Source: Pseudomonas graminis (GTDB lineage Bacteria > Pseudomonadota > Gammaproteobacteria > Pseudomonadales > Pseudomonadaceae). Taken from it: a DNA stretch of 64,000 bases. Location: assembly GCF_002093745.1 (NCBI RefSeq), contig NZ_MTSB01000002.1, forward strand, positions 349,657 through 413,656, given 5' to 3'. Positions 45,860-54,831 of the stretch are shown here, one piece after another; the first letter of the stretch is position 1, and each line of letters begins with the position of its first letter. The position numbers and the translations under genes were made by a program. A model generated the notes under the pieces. It was not told the origin of the DNA and made no database searches. It was given only the letters and a program-made list of their open reading frames with translations.

Positions 45860-46828
45860 TCAACCTTTGAATCGGGCCAGCAGCCAGAGAAAGTACGGAG
45901 CGCCGATCACGGCGGTAAGAATCCCGGCGGGAATCTCGCTGGGGGCGATCAGCGTGCGGCCCAGCGTATCGGCCAGCACCAGCAACAACGCGCCCAGCAC
46001 CATCGATGCGGGCAGCAGGTATTGATGATGACCGCCGACCAGGCGACGGGCCATGTGCGGCGCCACCAGACCGACAAAACTCACCGGGCCGATAATGCCC
46101 ACGCCCAGGCTGGTCAGCAGCACGGCGCTGCTCATTGCCAGCCAGCGAGTGCGTTTGAGGCCGGTGCCCAGGCTTTGTGCCGCCTCATCGCCGAGGCCGA
46201 TCAGGTTCAGTGGTTTGGCCAGCAACAGGCTGAGCGGGATCAGCAGCAGAAGCGGCGTGGCCAGCCACACGTGATGCCAGTTGCGGCTCCACAAGCTGCC
46301 GGTCAGCGCCAGCAGGGCAGTGTTGATGTCCAGCGGATTGGCCAGGATCAGGAATTCAGTGATGCTCGACAGCGTGACGGCAATCGCCACCCCGGACAGG
46401 GCGAAGCGCACGCCGGAAAACTGCACGCCCGTGTTGTACAGCGCCAGCAGCAGTGCGCCCGCCGCCCCGCCCAGGCAGGCCACGAACGGCAGCGTGGCCA
46501 CGGGGAGTTGCGGCAGACCGATGATTGCAATGGTCAGTGCCAGCCCTGCGCCCTGGGTCACGCCGAGGATTTCCGGCGAGGCCAGCGGGTTGCGAATCAC
46601 ACCCTGCACGATGGCGCCTGCCAGGCCGAAGGCGCAGCCGGTCATGATCGCGATCAGGCCGCGTGGCAGGCGATGATTCCAGACCTCGAAGTCTTTGCTG
46701 TCGTGGGCGATCAGGTGATCGAGTACCGCACCCGGTGTCAGCCAGGCCGTGCCGGCGCTGAGGCTCAGCAGCAGGGCCAGCGCGAGTAGCATGATCAGCA
46801 ACAGCAGTCGTGAACGGGGCCGGCTCAT
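45860..46828 (-). CDS. fecD: Ferric citrate ABC transporter permease
   Basis: 322 residues with about nine to ten spans of the FecCD permease family. Diagnostic parts are RLPRGLIAIMTGCAFGLAGAIVQGVIRNPLASPEILGV and GLGDEAAQSLGTGLKRTRW followed by GPVSFVGLVAPHMARRLVG. Its ATG overlaps the fecC stop (46825-46828), so the permeases are coupled and probably form a heterodimer. Located between fecC and fecE. Confidence 0.94.
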   Translation of the reverse strand: MSRPRSRLLLLIMLLALALLLSLSAGTAWLTPGAVLDHLIAHDSKDFEVWNHRLPRGLIAIMTGCAFGLAGAIVQGVIRNPLASPEILGVTQGAGLALTIAIIGLPQLPVATLPFVACLGGAAGALLLALYNTGVQFSGVRFALSGVAIAVTLSSITEFLILANPLDINTALLALTGSLWSRNWHHVWLATPLLLLIPLSLLLAKPLNLIGLGDEAAQSLGTGLKRTRWLAMSSAVLLTSLGVGIIGPVSFVGLVAPHMARRLVGGHHQYLLPASMVLGALLLVLADTLGRTLIAPSEIPAGILTAVIGAPYFLWLLARFKG

Positions 46829-47814
46829 AGCGCGCGCCTCGCCAGAAACAGAAAGAACGGTGCGCCGATCAATGCCGTGACCACGCCTGCCGGTGTCTCC
46901 ACCGGGAACGCCACGGCGCGGCTGATGAGGTCTGAAGCTAGCACGATGGCCGCACCCAGCCCGGCACTGATCGGGATCAGCCAGCGGTAGTCATTGCCCA
47001 GCCATTGGCGGGCGATATTGGGGGCGATCAGGCCGACAAAGCCGATCGGCCCGACCGCACACACGCTGGCACCGACCAGCAGCAGGCTGACCACAAACAC
47101 CAACAGCCGCAGGGCGCCGATCCGCACGCCCAGCGAACGGGCAGCGTCTTCGCCGAGGTTGATCAGGTTCAGGCGCGGCGCACAGGCGACGGCCAGCACC
47201 AGCCCGATCAGCGTGCAAGGCCAGAGCAGTTGCAGTTGCCCGGCACCGACATTGGCCAGCGAACCGGCCAGCCAGTTAAGGACGCTCTGCGCCTGGGCTT
47301 CGACAAGAATGACGGTGAGTCGGGTCAATGCTGCGCAGAGTGCCGCAACGGCGACGCCCGCCAGCACCAGTCGCCCTTGAGCCGTGGCAGGCGACCATGC
47401 GCCGCCGAGGCTGAACACCGTGATCCACGCCAGCGCACCGCCGAGGCAGGTCATCAGCAGCGCGCCACCGGGAAAGGGCAGGGCGACCAGCCCGGTGGAG
47501 AACAGCGCCAGCCCCAATGCCGCACCTGCGGTAACGCCGAACAGTGAGGGCGAGGCCAGACGGTTGCGGGTAATGCCTTGCATCAAGGCCCCGGCAACCC
47601 CGAGGCACGCGCCGACCAGCGCGGCACATAACGCGCGCGGCACTCGCAGTTGCGCGACGATGTACGCAATGTTGCCGCCTTCGCGCCCTTGGGTGAACAG
47701 GCCGTTCCAGGCATCTACCTGCCGGATGCTGAACGACGACAGGGCGAACAGCGACACCCAGAACAGTGCCAGGCAGGTCGCGGTGATCACGCCTGCCATC
47801 AGCCAGCGACGCAT
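46825..47814 (-). CDS. fecC: Ferric citrate ABC transporter permease
   Basis: 329 residues, a FecCD permease with about nine to ten spans: LRVPRALCAALVGACLGVAGALMQGITRNRLASPSLFGV, then LINLGEDAARSLGVRIG and GPIGFVGLIAPNIARQWLG. The ATG immediately follows the fecB TAA with no gap, and its stop overlaps fecD. It partners with FecD in the inner membrane. Confidence 0.94.
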   Translation of the reverse strand: MRRWLMAGVITATCLALFWVSLFALSSFSIRQVDAWNGLFTQGREGGNIAYIVAQLRVPRALCAALVGACLGVAGALMQGITRNRLASPSLFGVTAGAALGLALFSTGLVALPFPGGALLMTCLGGALAWITVFSLGGAWSPATAQGRLVLAGVAVAALCAALTRLTVILVEAQAQSVLNWLAGSLANVGAGQLQLLWPCTLIGLVLAVACAPRLNLINLGEDAARSLGVRIGALRLLVFVVSLLLVGASVCAVGPIGFVGLIAPNIARQWLGNDYRWLIPISAGLGAAIVLASDLISRAVAFPVETPAGVVTALIGAPFFLFLARRAL

Positions 47815-48735
47815 TTACGGGTTCAACACGGCCTTGCCGCCCTTAAGCACGGCAAGCGCATCGTCGGCGATTTGCTCGGACGCCATGATCCCGCGATTGC
47901 GTGCCCAGCTGTCGCCATCCACTTCGGCCACCTGCTTATTGCGCACTGCGCCCAGCACTTGCCACAGCGGCTGCTTGCTCCAGCTGTCGACGATGCTTGG
48001 ACGACGATAATGGCCGACCAGCAACCAGGCGGGGTCCAGTGCCAGCAGTTGCTCCAGGCTGACAAACTCGGTGGGCGCGGCGTTTTTGCGTACTTCCGGG
48101 ACCTGCAGACCGATGGCTTGCAGCACGCTGCCGGCATAGGAGTGCGGGCCGTGGACCGAGAAGCTGTCTTCGCGGGCAACGCCGAACAGCACCTTGGTGT
48201 TGGCCGGAATCTGCTCGGCGACAGCCTTCAGGTGCTGTTTGTTTTCCGCGATACGCGCCTGCATCTGCGGACCCTTGCCCAACGCCACGCCGATCAGCTC
48301 GGCGGATTTCAGGCTGCCCTGATAATCCTCACCGCGCGACGGCAGCATCAATGTCGGTGCCAGGCTGGCCAGATCGTTGTACAGCGCCTGATGCCGGCCC
48401 AAGTCAGCGATGATCAGGTCCGGCTTGAGCCGCGCAATCACTTCGATATTGGGTTGCGAGCGCAGGCCCACCGACTGCCATTCGCCCACCGCGTGGCGCA
48501 CGTTTGGCAGCACGCGATTGGCATCGCCGTCATCGGCGACACCAACCGGCGTCACGCCGACCGACGCCAGCCCGTCGAGAAACGAAAACTCCAGCACCAC
48601 CACGCGCTTGGGGGTGTCCGGCAGATGGACCTTGTGCTGGCCGTCATCGATGTCGATGGGCGCTGCCTGAACGGCGCTCGCCATCAGGCTCAGCAGGCCG
48701 CAAGCCACTAGATGCGGAAGTCGAAAAGCACGCAT
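47815..48735 (-). CDS. fecB: Ferric dicitrate periplasmic binding protein
   Basis: 306 residues with a Sec signal (cleavage near AVQAAP, about residue 24). It aligns with E. coli FecB over its length: PKRVVVLEFSFLDGLASVGV, DDGDANRVLPNV, KPDLIIADLGRH, FGVAREDSFSVH and LDPAWLLVGHYR. It binds ferric citrate in the periplasm. ATG 48735 is preceded by AAGGA. No fecA, fecI or fecR gene and no clear Fur box were seen upstream, so regulation is unknown. First gene of fecBCDE. Confidence 0.93.
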   Translation of the reverse strand: MRAFRLPHLVACGLLSLMASAVQAAPIDIDDGQHKVHLPDTPKRVVVLEFSFLDGLASVGVTPVGVADDGDANRVLPNVRHAVGEWQSVGLRSQPNIEVIARLKPDLIIADLGRHQALYNDLASLAPTLMLPSRGEDYQGSLKSAELIGVALGKGPQMQARIAENKQHLKAVAEQIPANTKVLFGVAREDSFSVHGPHSYAGSVLQAIGLQVPEVRKNAAPTEFVSLEQLLALDPAWLLVGHYRRPSIVDSWSKQPLWQVLGAVRNKQVAEVDGDSWARNRGIMASEQIADDALAVLKGGKAVLNP

Positions 48736-48980
48736 GGCGAATGTCCTTTCTAAACAGAAGCAGAATCGTGAAAAACAGACGCGCCACAAAGGCCACGAAG
48801 AAAACGGCGGGCACTATTTCACATCGTGACGACGGGATCAAAAGTCATTTACGTGTGGGTGCGGTTCTCATTCGGGCTATTTTATGAAACCTTTTGTCAC
48901 ACAAGCTACTCTCAGACGCTTCACTGCTGGACACCTTCATGTACATCCGCGGCGATGTCGCAAGGTTTGGGGAATAAAAA

Positions 48981-50069
48981 ATGGGCGCATTGCTCAAGCA
49001 AGAAAAGTTTCTGTTGCTGGCGATCATCGCGATGTTTGTCGCGTATCCGCTGGAGCACGTGCTGCTGGGCAACGGCCAGGTCGTCGCACTGGTTGCCGGG
49101 CTGGCGCTGGTCGGCTTCATCGTCTGCGCCTCGATGCGGGTGGCGCACCACGCCGAGATGCTCGCTGAAAAAGTCGGTGACCCCTACGGCACGATGATCC
49201 TCACGCTGTCGGCGGTGCTGGTCGAAGTGGTGATTCTGGCAATCATGATGAGTAACGAGCCGTCGCCGACCCTGGTGCGCGACACGATTTACTCCGCCGT
49301 CATGCTCGACATCAACGGCATCCTTGGTCTGGCTGCCCTGATGGGCGGTATCAAGCACGGCGAGCAGTCGTACAACGACGATTCGGCACGCACGTACAGC
49401 GTGATGATCCTTACGGCGATGGGCGTCTCGATGGTCGTGCCCGAGTTCATTCCCGAGGGCGACTGGAAGATCTACTCGGCGTTCACCATTGGCGCGATGG
49501 TGCTGCTTTACACGCTGTTTCTGCGCATGCAGGTCGGGCCGCACAGCTACTTCTTCAGCTACAGCTACCCGGAGAAGAAAAAGCGCCAGGGTCAGGCTGA
49601 AGAGCATGAACCCGTCAACCTGACGCGCTCCATCGCGACATTGGTGACGGGCGTCGTGGTCATCGGTGCATTGGCCGAAGTCATGTCCAAGACCGTCGAC
49701 CTTGGCCTGGAAGGCACCGGCGCGCCCCCGGTCATGACCGCCATTCTGGTGGCTGCCATTTCCGCTGCGCCGGAAATCCTGACCGCCTTGCGTGCAGCCT
49801 TGGCCAACCGCATGCAGTCGGTGGTCAACATCGCCTTGGGGGCATCCTTGTCCACGGTGATTCTGACTGTGCCGGTGATGGAAGCGATGGCGCTCTACAG
49901 CGGTCAGCCCTTCCAGATGGCCATGACTCCGGTACAGACCGTGATGATTTTCATCACCCTGTTGGTGTCTGCGATCAACCTCAATGACGGCGAAACCAAC
50001 GCCATCGAAGGCATGACCCACTTCGTGCTGTTTGCGACGTTTATCATGCTGTCGTGTCTGGGGCTTTAG
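48981..50069 (+). CDS. chaA: Calcium/sodium:proton antiporter (ChaA type)
   Basis: 362 residues with about ten to eleven spans of the CaCA family. The family alpha repeats read AEKVGDPYGTMILTLSAVLVEVVILAIMM and GAPPVMTAILVAAISAAPEILTALRAAL, with acidic residues for ion binding. ChaA moves Na+ or Ca2+ out in exchange for protons and helps at alkaline pH. GGGGA precedes the ATG. It is monocistronic and on the opposite strand from its neighbours. The stop is about 30 bases from the repeat element. Confidence 0.94.
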   Translation: MGALLKQEKFLLLAIIAMFVAYPLEHVLLGNGQVVALVAGLALVGFIVCASMRVAHHAEMLAEKVGDPYGTMILTLSAVLVEVVILAIMMSNEPSPTLVRDTIYSAVMLDINGILGLAALMGGIKHGEQSYNDDSARTYSVMILTAMGVSMVVPEFIPEGDWKIYSAFTIGAMVLLYTLFLRMQVGPHSYFFSYSYPEKKKRQGQAEEHEPVNLTRSIATLVTGVVVIGALAEVMSKTVDLGLEGTGAPPVMTAILVAAISAAPEILTALRAALANRMQSVVNIALGASLSTVILTVPVMEAMALYSGQPFQMAMTPVQTVMIFITLLVSAINLNDGETNAIEGMTHFVLFATFIMLSCLGL

Positions 50070-50099
50070 GGCTTGGCGTGTCTCTTCGGGATCGTCAGG

Positions 50100-50308
50100 A
50101 TTATCGTTGCGCACGCTCCCGCGTGGGAATGCATTGCCCGACGCTCCGCGTCGAGGAGGACGCGGAGCGTCCTGAACGGCATGGCGACGCGGAGCGTCGC
50201 ACGATAGTCGACGGTTTAGCCCACTGAGGCTCTTGTCCCCACGCTCCAGCGTGGGGACGCAGTTCCCGACGCTCTGCGTCGCAAAGGGACGCGCATCCTG
50301 AACGGGGC
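50100..50308. repeat. REP/BIME element pair with strong hairpins
   Basis: Two adjacent modules. The first has GACGCTCCGCGTC (50141-50153) against GACGCGGAGCGTC (50160-50172), a perfect 13-bp stem, and another GACGCGGAGCGTC copy at 50187. The second has GTCCCCACGC (50236-50245) against GCGTGGGGAC (50250-50259), a perfect 10-bp stem. They probably end chaA transcripts as well. Related to 27750-27833 and 52655-52779. Confidence 0.85.
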
Positions 50309-50316
50309 GCCAATAC

Positions 50317-51672
50317 TCAACCCTGAATCAACGCCCGCGCGGCCTGGCTGTGGTCGGCAATCAGTTGCTTGATGTCCAGCCCTTCAACCTTCCCGTCGAT
50401 CACCCGCCATTGCCCTGCAATCATCACCCGATCTGCACGGTCTGCGCCACACAGCAACAGTGCCGACAACGGATCGTGGCTGCCGGAAAAGCGCAGCTCA
50501 TCGAGTTTGAACAGTGCCAAGTCAGCCTGTTTACCCACCGCCAGCTCTCCAATGTCAGCCCGACCCAACAGTTGCGCCGACCCCTTGGTCGCCCAGCCGA
50601 GCACAAGCTGCGGGGTGATGAGCCCGGCGCCATAACGCAAGCGTTGCAGGTAAAGCGCCTGACGGGTTTCGAGGATCATGTTCGAGGCATCGTTGGACGC
50701 CGAGCCGTCCACGCCGAGACCGAGCGGCGCGCCGGCAGCGATCAGGTCCAGCGTCGGGCAAATGCCGGAAGCCAGGCGCATGTTCGAGCTTGGGCAGTGA
50801 CAGACCCCGGTGCCCGCAGCGCCAAGGCGGGCGATTTCATCGGGGTTGAAATGGATGCCGTGGGCCAACCAGGTGCGTGGGCCGAGCCAGCCGACGCTGT
50901 CCAGATAATCCACGGTGCGCAGGCCGAAGCGTTGCAAGCAGAAGTCCTCTTCATCGAGGGTTTCAGCCAGATGCGTGTGCAGGCGTACATCAAGTTTTTC
51001 CGCCATCGCGGCGCTCTCGGCCATGATCTGTGGCGTAACTGAAAACGGCGAGCACGGCGCCAGGGCGATCTGGATCTGCGCGCCGTCGCCACGCTCGTGA
51101 TACGTCGCGATCAAGCGCTGGCTGTCGGCCAGAATCACTTCGCCCTGCTGCACCGTCTGCTGGGGCGGCAAGCCACCGTCCGCTTCGCCCAGGCTCATGG
51201 AACCACGGGTCAGCATCGCGCGCATGCCGAGTTCTCGTACGCTTTGCACTTGCACATCAATGGCGTGTTCCAGGCCGTCCGGGAACAGGTAGTGATGATC
51301 GGCCGCTGTCGTACAGCCCGACAGCAACAGCTCTGCCAGCGCCACCTTGCTGGCGACCGCGAGCTTCTCCGGCGTCAGTCGCGCCCACACCGGGTACAGG
51401 GTCTTGAGCCACGGAAACAATGGCTGGTTGACCACCGGCGCCCACGCGCGCGTGAGGGTTTGATAAAAGTGATGATGGGTGTTGATCAACCCCGGCAACA
51501 GCACATGCTCACGGGCATCGAACGTCTGTGCGCAGGGCGTCGATGGCCGTTGCCCGAGGGCCAGCACTTCAGTAATGACGCCGCCCTCGATCACCAGACC
51601 GCCACGGGCGTCCAGGTCATTGGCGGTGAACACAGCAAGGGGGTTTTTCAACCAGATACGGATCGCGGGCAT
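50317..51672 (-). CDS. 8-oxoguanine deaminase (amidohydrolase)
   Basis: 451 residues of the amidohydrolase superfamily, with the zinc HxH in INTHHHFYQTLTRAW, HTHLAETLDEEDFC, LAHGIHFNPDEI and the final DGSASNDASN. The sequence resembles the P. aeruginosa Pa0142-type 8-oxoguanine deaminase, which converts oxidised guanine to uric acid (memory). The frame is open 31 codons upstream, but ATG 51672 after GAGGAG fits the family N-terminus. It lies in the purine region, apart from the adenine deaminase gene. Confidence 0.88.
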   Translation of the reverse strand: MPAIRIWLKNPLAVFTANDLDARGGLVIEGGVITEVLALGQRPSTPCAQTFDAREHVLLPGLINTHHHFYQTLTRAWAPVVNQPLFPWLKTLYPVWARLTPEKLAVASKVALAELLLSGCTTAADHHYLFPDGLEHAIDVQVQSVRELGMRAMLTRGSMSLGEADGGLPPQQTVQQGEVILADSQRLIATYHERGDGAQIQIALAPCSPFSVTPQIMAESAAMAEKLDVRLHTHLAETLDEEDFCLQRFGLRTVDYLDSVGWLGPRTWLAHGIHFNPDEIARLGAAGTGVCHCPSSNMRLASGICPTLDLIAAGAPLGLGVDGSASNDASNMILETRQALYLQRLRYGAGLITPQLVLGWATKGSAQLLGRADIGELAVGKQADLALFKLDELRFSGSHDPLSALLLCGADRADRVMIAGQWRVIDGKVEGLDIKQLIADHSQAARALIQG

Positions 51673-51813
51673 GGGCCGGCTCCTCTGAAAGGGGTTCAGG
51701 GTTAGCCAGCTCAGTGATGCCCTGTCTGCTGATCCAGGGTTGCCGGGCATGCAGCCGCCCGGCAAGGGTTGCGAGTCTATCGGGGAGCGTGATGCCTGAT
51801 CAACATCCGTTCG

Positions 51814-52503
51814 TTACCAGGGAATCGTCTTGCCCTGGTAATCGACGAAGTGATGCCCGCCCTTGCCCGCGTACGCATTGAGCTGCTCCACAAGGCCGGT
51901 CGTGCTGGTCCGCACGTCGATAGCGGCGTTTTCGCCGCCCATGTCGGTCTTGACCCAACCCGGGTGCATCGACAACACAGTCGGTCGCTTTTCACCCAGT
52001 TCGGTGACGAATGTGTTGGTCATCGAATTGAGCGCCGCCTTGCTGGCCTTGTACAGCGCCAGGTTCGCGCCATCCGGGCACGTGACGCTGCCCAGCCATG
52101 AACTCATGAACGCCAGCACGCCTGTTTCAGGACGGATCTGATCGATGAAACGTTCGGCCAGCCGAATCGGTGCAACCGCATTGGTGAGGAACAATTGCCC
52201 AAGCTCGGCAGCGGTCGATTTCGCGGCACTCTGGTGTTCTGCGCCAGTGATCCCGGCATTGACGAACAGCACATCGAACACCTCGCCGCGCAGCTTCTGG
52301 ACCAACACTTCCAGCGAAGCAATTTCATCGAGGTCTACGGCTTCAATGCGAACGTCCTTAACGTTCCTCAGGTTCTCGGCGTTTTGCGGATCACGAACAG
52401 TGGCAGTGACTTTCCAGCCCTGCTCGGTCAACCGCTCAACCAGCCCGAGCCCCAGGCCACGCGAGGCACCGATGATAAGAGCGGTCTTTTGAGTAGTGGT
52501 CAT
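51814..52503 (-). CDS. SDR-family oxidoreductase
   Basis: 229 residues with a classical short-chain dehydrogenase: LIIGASRGLGLGLVERLT (GxxxGxG), LFVNAGI, and the catalytic Tyr-Lys in LALYKASKAALNS. ATG 52503 follows AAGGA and is preferred to a start twelve codons earlier. It sits between the 8-oxoguanine deaminase gene and the nucleoside permeases, with gaps of about 140 and 290 bases, so membership of that operon is uncertain. The substrate is unknown. Confidence 0.9.
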   Translation of the reverse strand: MTTTQKTALIIGASRGLGLGLVERLTEQGWKVTATVRDPQNAENLRNVKDVRIEAVDLDEIASLEVLVQKLRGEVFDVLFVNAGITGAEHQSAAKSTAAELGQLFLTNAVAPIRLAERFIDQIRPETGVLAFMSSWLGSVTCPDGANLALYKASKAALNSMTNTFVTELGEKRPTVLSMHPGWVKTDMGGENAAIDVRTSTTGLVEQLNAYAGKGGHHFVDYQGKTIPW

Positions 52504-52654
52504 GAATGATTCCTTGGCAGATTGAGAGACATATTCCATGGCAGGGCCGGCACGCCTCTCGAAAGTTTCGACCTCGCAGCGTACTCCTGCCTATACAGTG
52601 TTGGAATCTCTGTGAGCCAGAAACGTTCAAGGGAGATGCCTGACACTGAGCATT

Positions 52655-52779
52655 GGCACGATAGTTGAGATTATCGTTCCGCACGCTCCAGCGTCGAACT
52701 GCATGGCGTGACGCTCTGCGTCACAGATATGCACCGCGCCGCGCATTCAAGATCGGACGCGGGGCGTCGCACGATAGTC
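52655..52779. repeat. REP/BIME element flanked by direct GCACGATAGT
   Basis: GCACGATAGT occurs at 52656-52665 and again at 52770-52779, enclosing TATCGTTCCGCACGCTCC, a GTGACGCTCTGCGTCAC stem (52709-52725) and a CGGACGCG module. It is a member of the same family as 27750, 41394 and 50100. It fills most of the 290-base gap before the permease gene; nothing else is seen. Confidence 0.8.
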
Positions 52780-52793
52780 AAACTTGAAGCCCC

Positions 52794-53723
52794 TCAATGC
52801 CCCGCCCGCCACGGCTGCCCCAGCGAAACGGGCGCGTAAAGACGGGTGCGCAGGGCGTCGCGGGAGAGCAGGACGAGGACGATGATGGTCGCCACGTAAG
52901 GCAGCATCGCCAGCAGGTTGGAAGGGATGGCCAGGCCGATGCCCTGCGCCACCAGGTGCAGGATGCTGGCGAGGCCGAACAGGTAGGCGCCGAGTAGCAG
53001 GCGCCAGACACGCCAGCTGGCGAACACCACCAGGGCAAGGGCAATCCAGCCGCGTCCGGCGCTCATGTTTTCTGCCCACATCGGCGTGTACGCCAACGAC
53101 AGGTAAGCACCGGCCAGGCCAGCCATCGCGCCGCCGAACAGCACCGCCAGCGTACGCACCCGCAACACCGGCAGGCCCATTGCGCTGGCAGCGTCGGGGT
53201 TTTCGCCGACGGCCTGGATGATCAGCCCGACGCGGCTTTTCAGCAGCGCCCATGCCACCAGCGCGAACAGCGCGAACGACAGGTAGACCAGCAGGTCCTG
53301 AGCAAACAGCATGCGGCCGATCAGCGGGATATCGCTGAGGAAGGGAATGGCAACCGGCTCGAAACCACTGAGCGGCTTGCCGACCCAGGCGGCACCGACG
53401 AAGCTTGAGAGGCCGACACCAAAAATGGTCAGCGCCAGACCGGTCGCCACCTGATTGGCGTTGAACACCAGAGCCACCACGGCGAACAATGCCGACAGCA
53501 GCATGCCCGCCAGCATCGCCAGCAAAACACCCAGCCAGAGGTTGCCGGTGCTCAGCGCGACAATAAACCCGGTCACCGCGCCAAACAGCATCATGCCTTC
53601 CTGACCCAGGTTGATGACGCCGCTTTTCTCGCAGATCAGCTCGCCCAGCGCGACCAGTAGCAAGGGCGTGCCGCAGCGGACCATCGCGTAAAAAATATTG
53701 CTTAGCAGGTCGATATCCATCAT
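52794..53723 (-). CDS. Nucleoside ABC transporter permease (BMP type, second)
   Basis: 309 residues with eight to ten spans of the YufQ/NupQ permease group. MLFGAVTGFIVA, ICEKSGVINLGQEGMMLFGA and GLIIQAVGENPDAASAMGLPV are typical. The longest frame starts in an upstream gene, so the ATG at 53723 was chosen; it overlaps the stop of the other permease (ATGA). It forms the membrane channel with its partner. Confidence 0.93.
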   Translation of the reverse strand: MMDIDLLSNIFYAMVRCGTPLLLVALGELICEKSGVINLGQEGMMLFGAVTGFIVALSTGNLWLGVLLAMLAGMLLSALFAVVALVFNANQVATGLALTIFGVGLSSFVGAAWVGKPLSGFEPVAIPFLSDIPLIGRMLFAQDLLVYLSFALFALVAWALLKSRVGLIIQAVGENPDAASAMGLPVLRVRTLAVLFGGAMAGLAGAYLSLAYTPMWAENMSAGRGWIALALVVFASWRVWRLLLGAYLFGLASILHLVAQGIGLAIPSNLLAMLPYVATIIVLVLLSRDALRTRLYAPVSLGQPWRAGH

Positions 53724-54820
53724 GCGGCTCCTGTGACGGGGGTCATCTGGCGCTTGGCCCAGCGCTGCTTGAGGCGCGGGCGGTAGAGAATCAGCACATC
53801 GCAGGCCAACAGGAAGAACAGCATCATTCCTTGAAACAACTGGGTGATGGCCAAGGGCAGGTTCAGGGTCATTTGCGCGCTTTCGCCACCCAGATAAAGC
53901 AGGGCGATCAACAGGCTTGAGAACAGAATGCCGATCGGGTTGAGGCGGCCGAGAAAGGCCACGGTTATCGCCGCGTATCCGTATCCGGGCGACACCTGCG
54001 GCACCAGTTGGCCGATAGGCCCGGTCACTTCCGACACGCCCGCCAGCCCGGCCAGTGCGCCGCTGATCAACAACGCGAGCCACACCAGACGTTTCTCGCG
54101 AAAGCCGACGAACCCGGCGGCGCGCTTGTCCAGGCCGAGCACCTTGATCTGGAAACCGATGAAGCTGCGTTGCAACAGAACCCACACCGCGACCAGCGCC
54201 AGCAAGGCGAAGTACACGCCGATGTGCGCGCGGCCATCTTCCATCAACAGTGGCAGACGGCTGGCGTCGCCGAACGTCGCTGATTCCGGAAAATTCATGC
54301 CCGCCGGGTCCTTGAGCGGCCCGTGTACGAAGTACAGCAGCAGGTTCAGCGCAATGTAATTGAGCATGATGCTGGTGAGGATTTCATTGGCATTGAAGTG
54401 GGTGCGCAGCCAGGCTGTCACGCCGGCCCAGGCCGCACCTGCGAGCGTGCCGGCCAGCAGGACCATCACCAGCGCCCAACGGCTTTCCATCTCGATGATG
54501 TTCACCGCCACGGCGCTGCCGGCCAGCGCGCCCAGCAGCAATTGACCCTCCGCCCCAATGTTCCAGATGCGCGCCTGATAGGCGACCGCCAGCCCCAGCG
54601 CGCACAGCAGGATCGGTAACGTCTTGACCATTAATTCCGACAGGCCATACAGGTCGCTGACCGGTGCGATCAGCAAGGTATGCAGTGTCACCCACGGGTC
54701 AAGGCCGAGGCCGATGAACAGCAGCGAGCCGCAAACCAGGGTCAGGACGGCAGCGAGCAACGGGGAACACCACAACATGGCGCGCGATGCTTGGCCGCGC
54801 GGTTCCAGAGAAAGCAGCAT
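53720..54820 (-). CDS. Nucleoside ABC transporter permease (BMP type, first)
   Basis: 366 residues with eight to ten spans of the YufP/NupP group: QARIWNIGAEGQLLLGALAGS, ANEILTSIMLNYIALNLLLYFV and AGFVGFREKRLVWLALLISGALAGLAGVSEVTG. GGAG precedes the ATG. The gene ends on the ATG of the second permease. It follows the ATPase gene by 11 bases, so the three are co-transcribed. Confidence 0.94.
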   Translation of the reverse strand: MLLSLEPRGQASRAMLWCSPLLAAVLTLVCGSLLFIGLGLDPWVTLHTLLIAPVSDLYGLSELMVKTLPILLCALGLAVAYQARIWNIGAEGQLLLGALAGSAVAVNIIEMESRWALVMVLLAGTLAGAAWAGVTAWLRTHFNANEILTSIMLNYIALNLLLYFVHGPLKDPAGMNFPESATFGDASRLPLLMEDGRAHIGVYFALLALVAVWVLLQRSFIGFQIKVLGLDKRAAGFVGFREKRLVWLALLISGALAGLAGVSEVTGPIGQLVPQVSPGYGYAAITVAFLGRLNPIGILFSSLLIALLYLGGESAQMTLNLPLAITQLFQGMMLFFLLACDVLILYRPRLKQRWAKRQMTPVTGAA

Positions 54821-54831
54821 TTTTTGCTCCG

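Noticed and set aside
48736..48980. Fur box upstream of fecB
   Set aside because: No clear match to the GATAATGATAATCATTATC-type pattern was found by eye.
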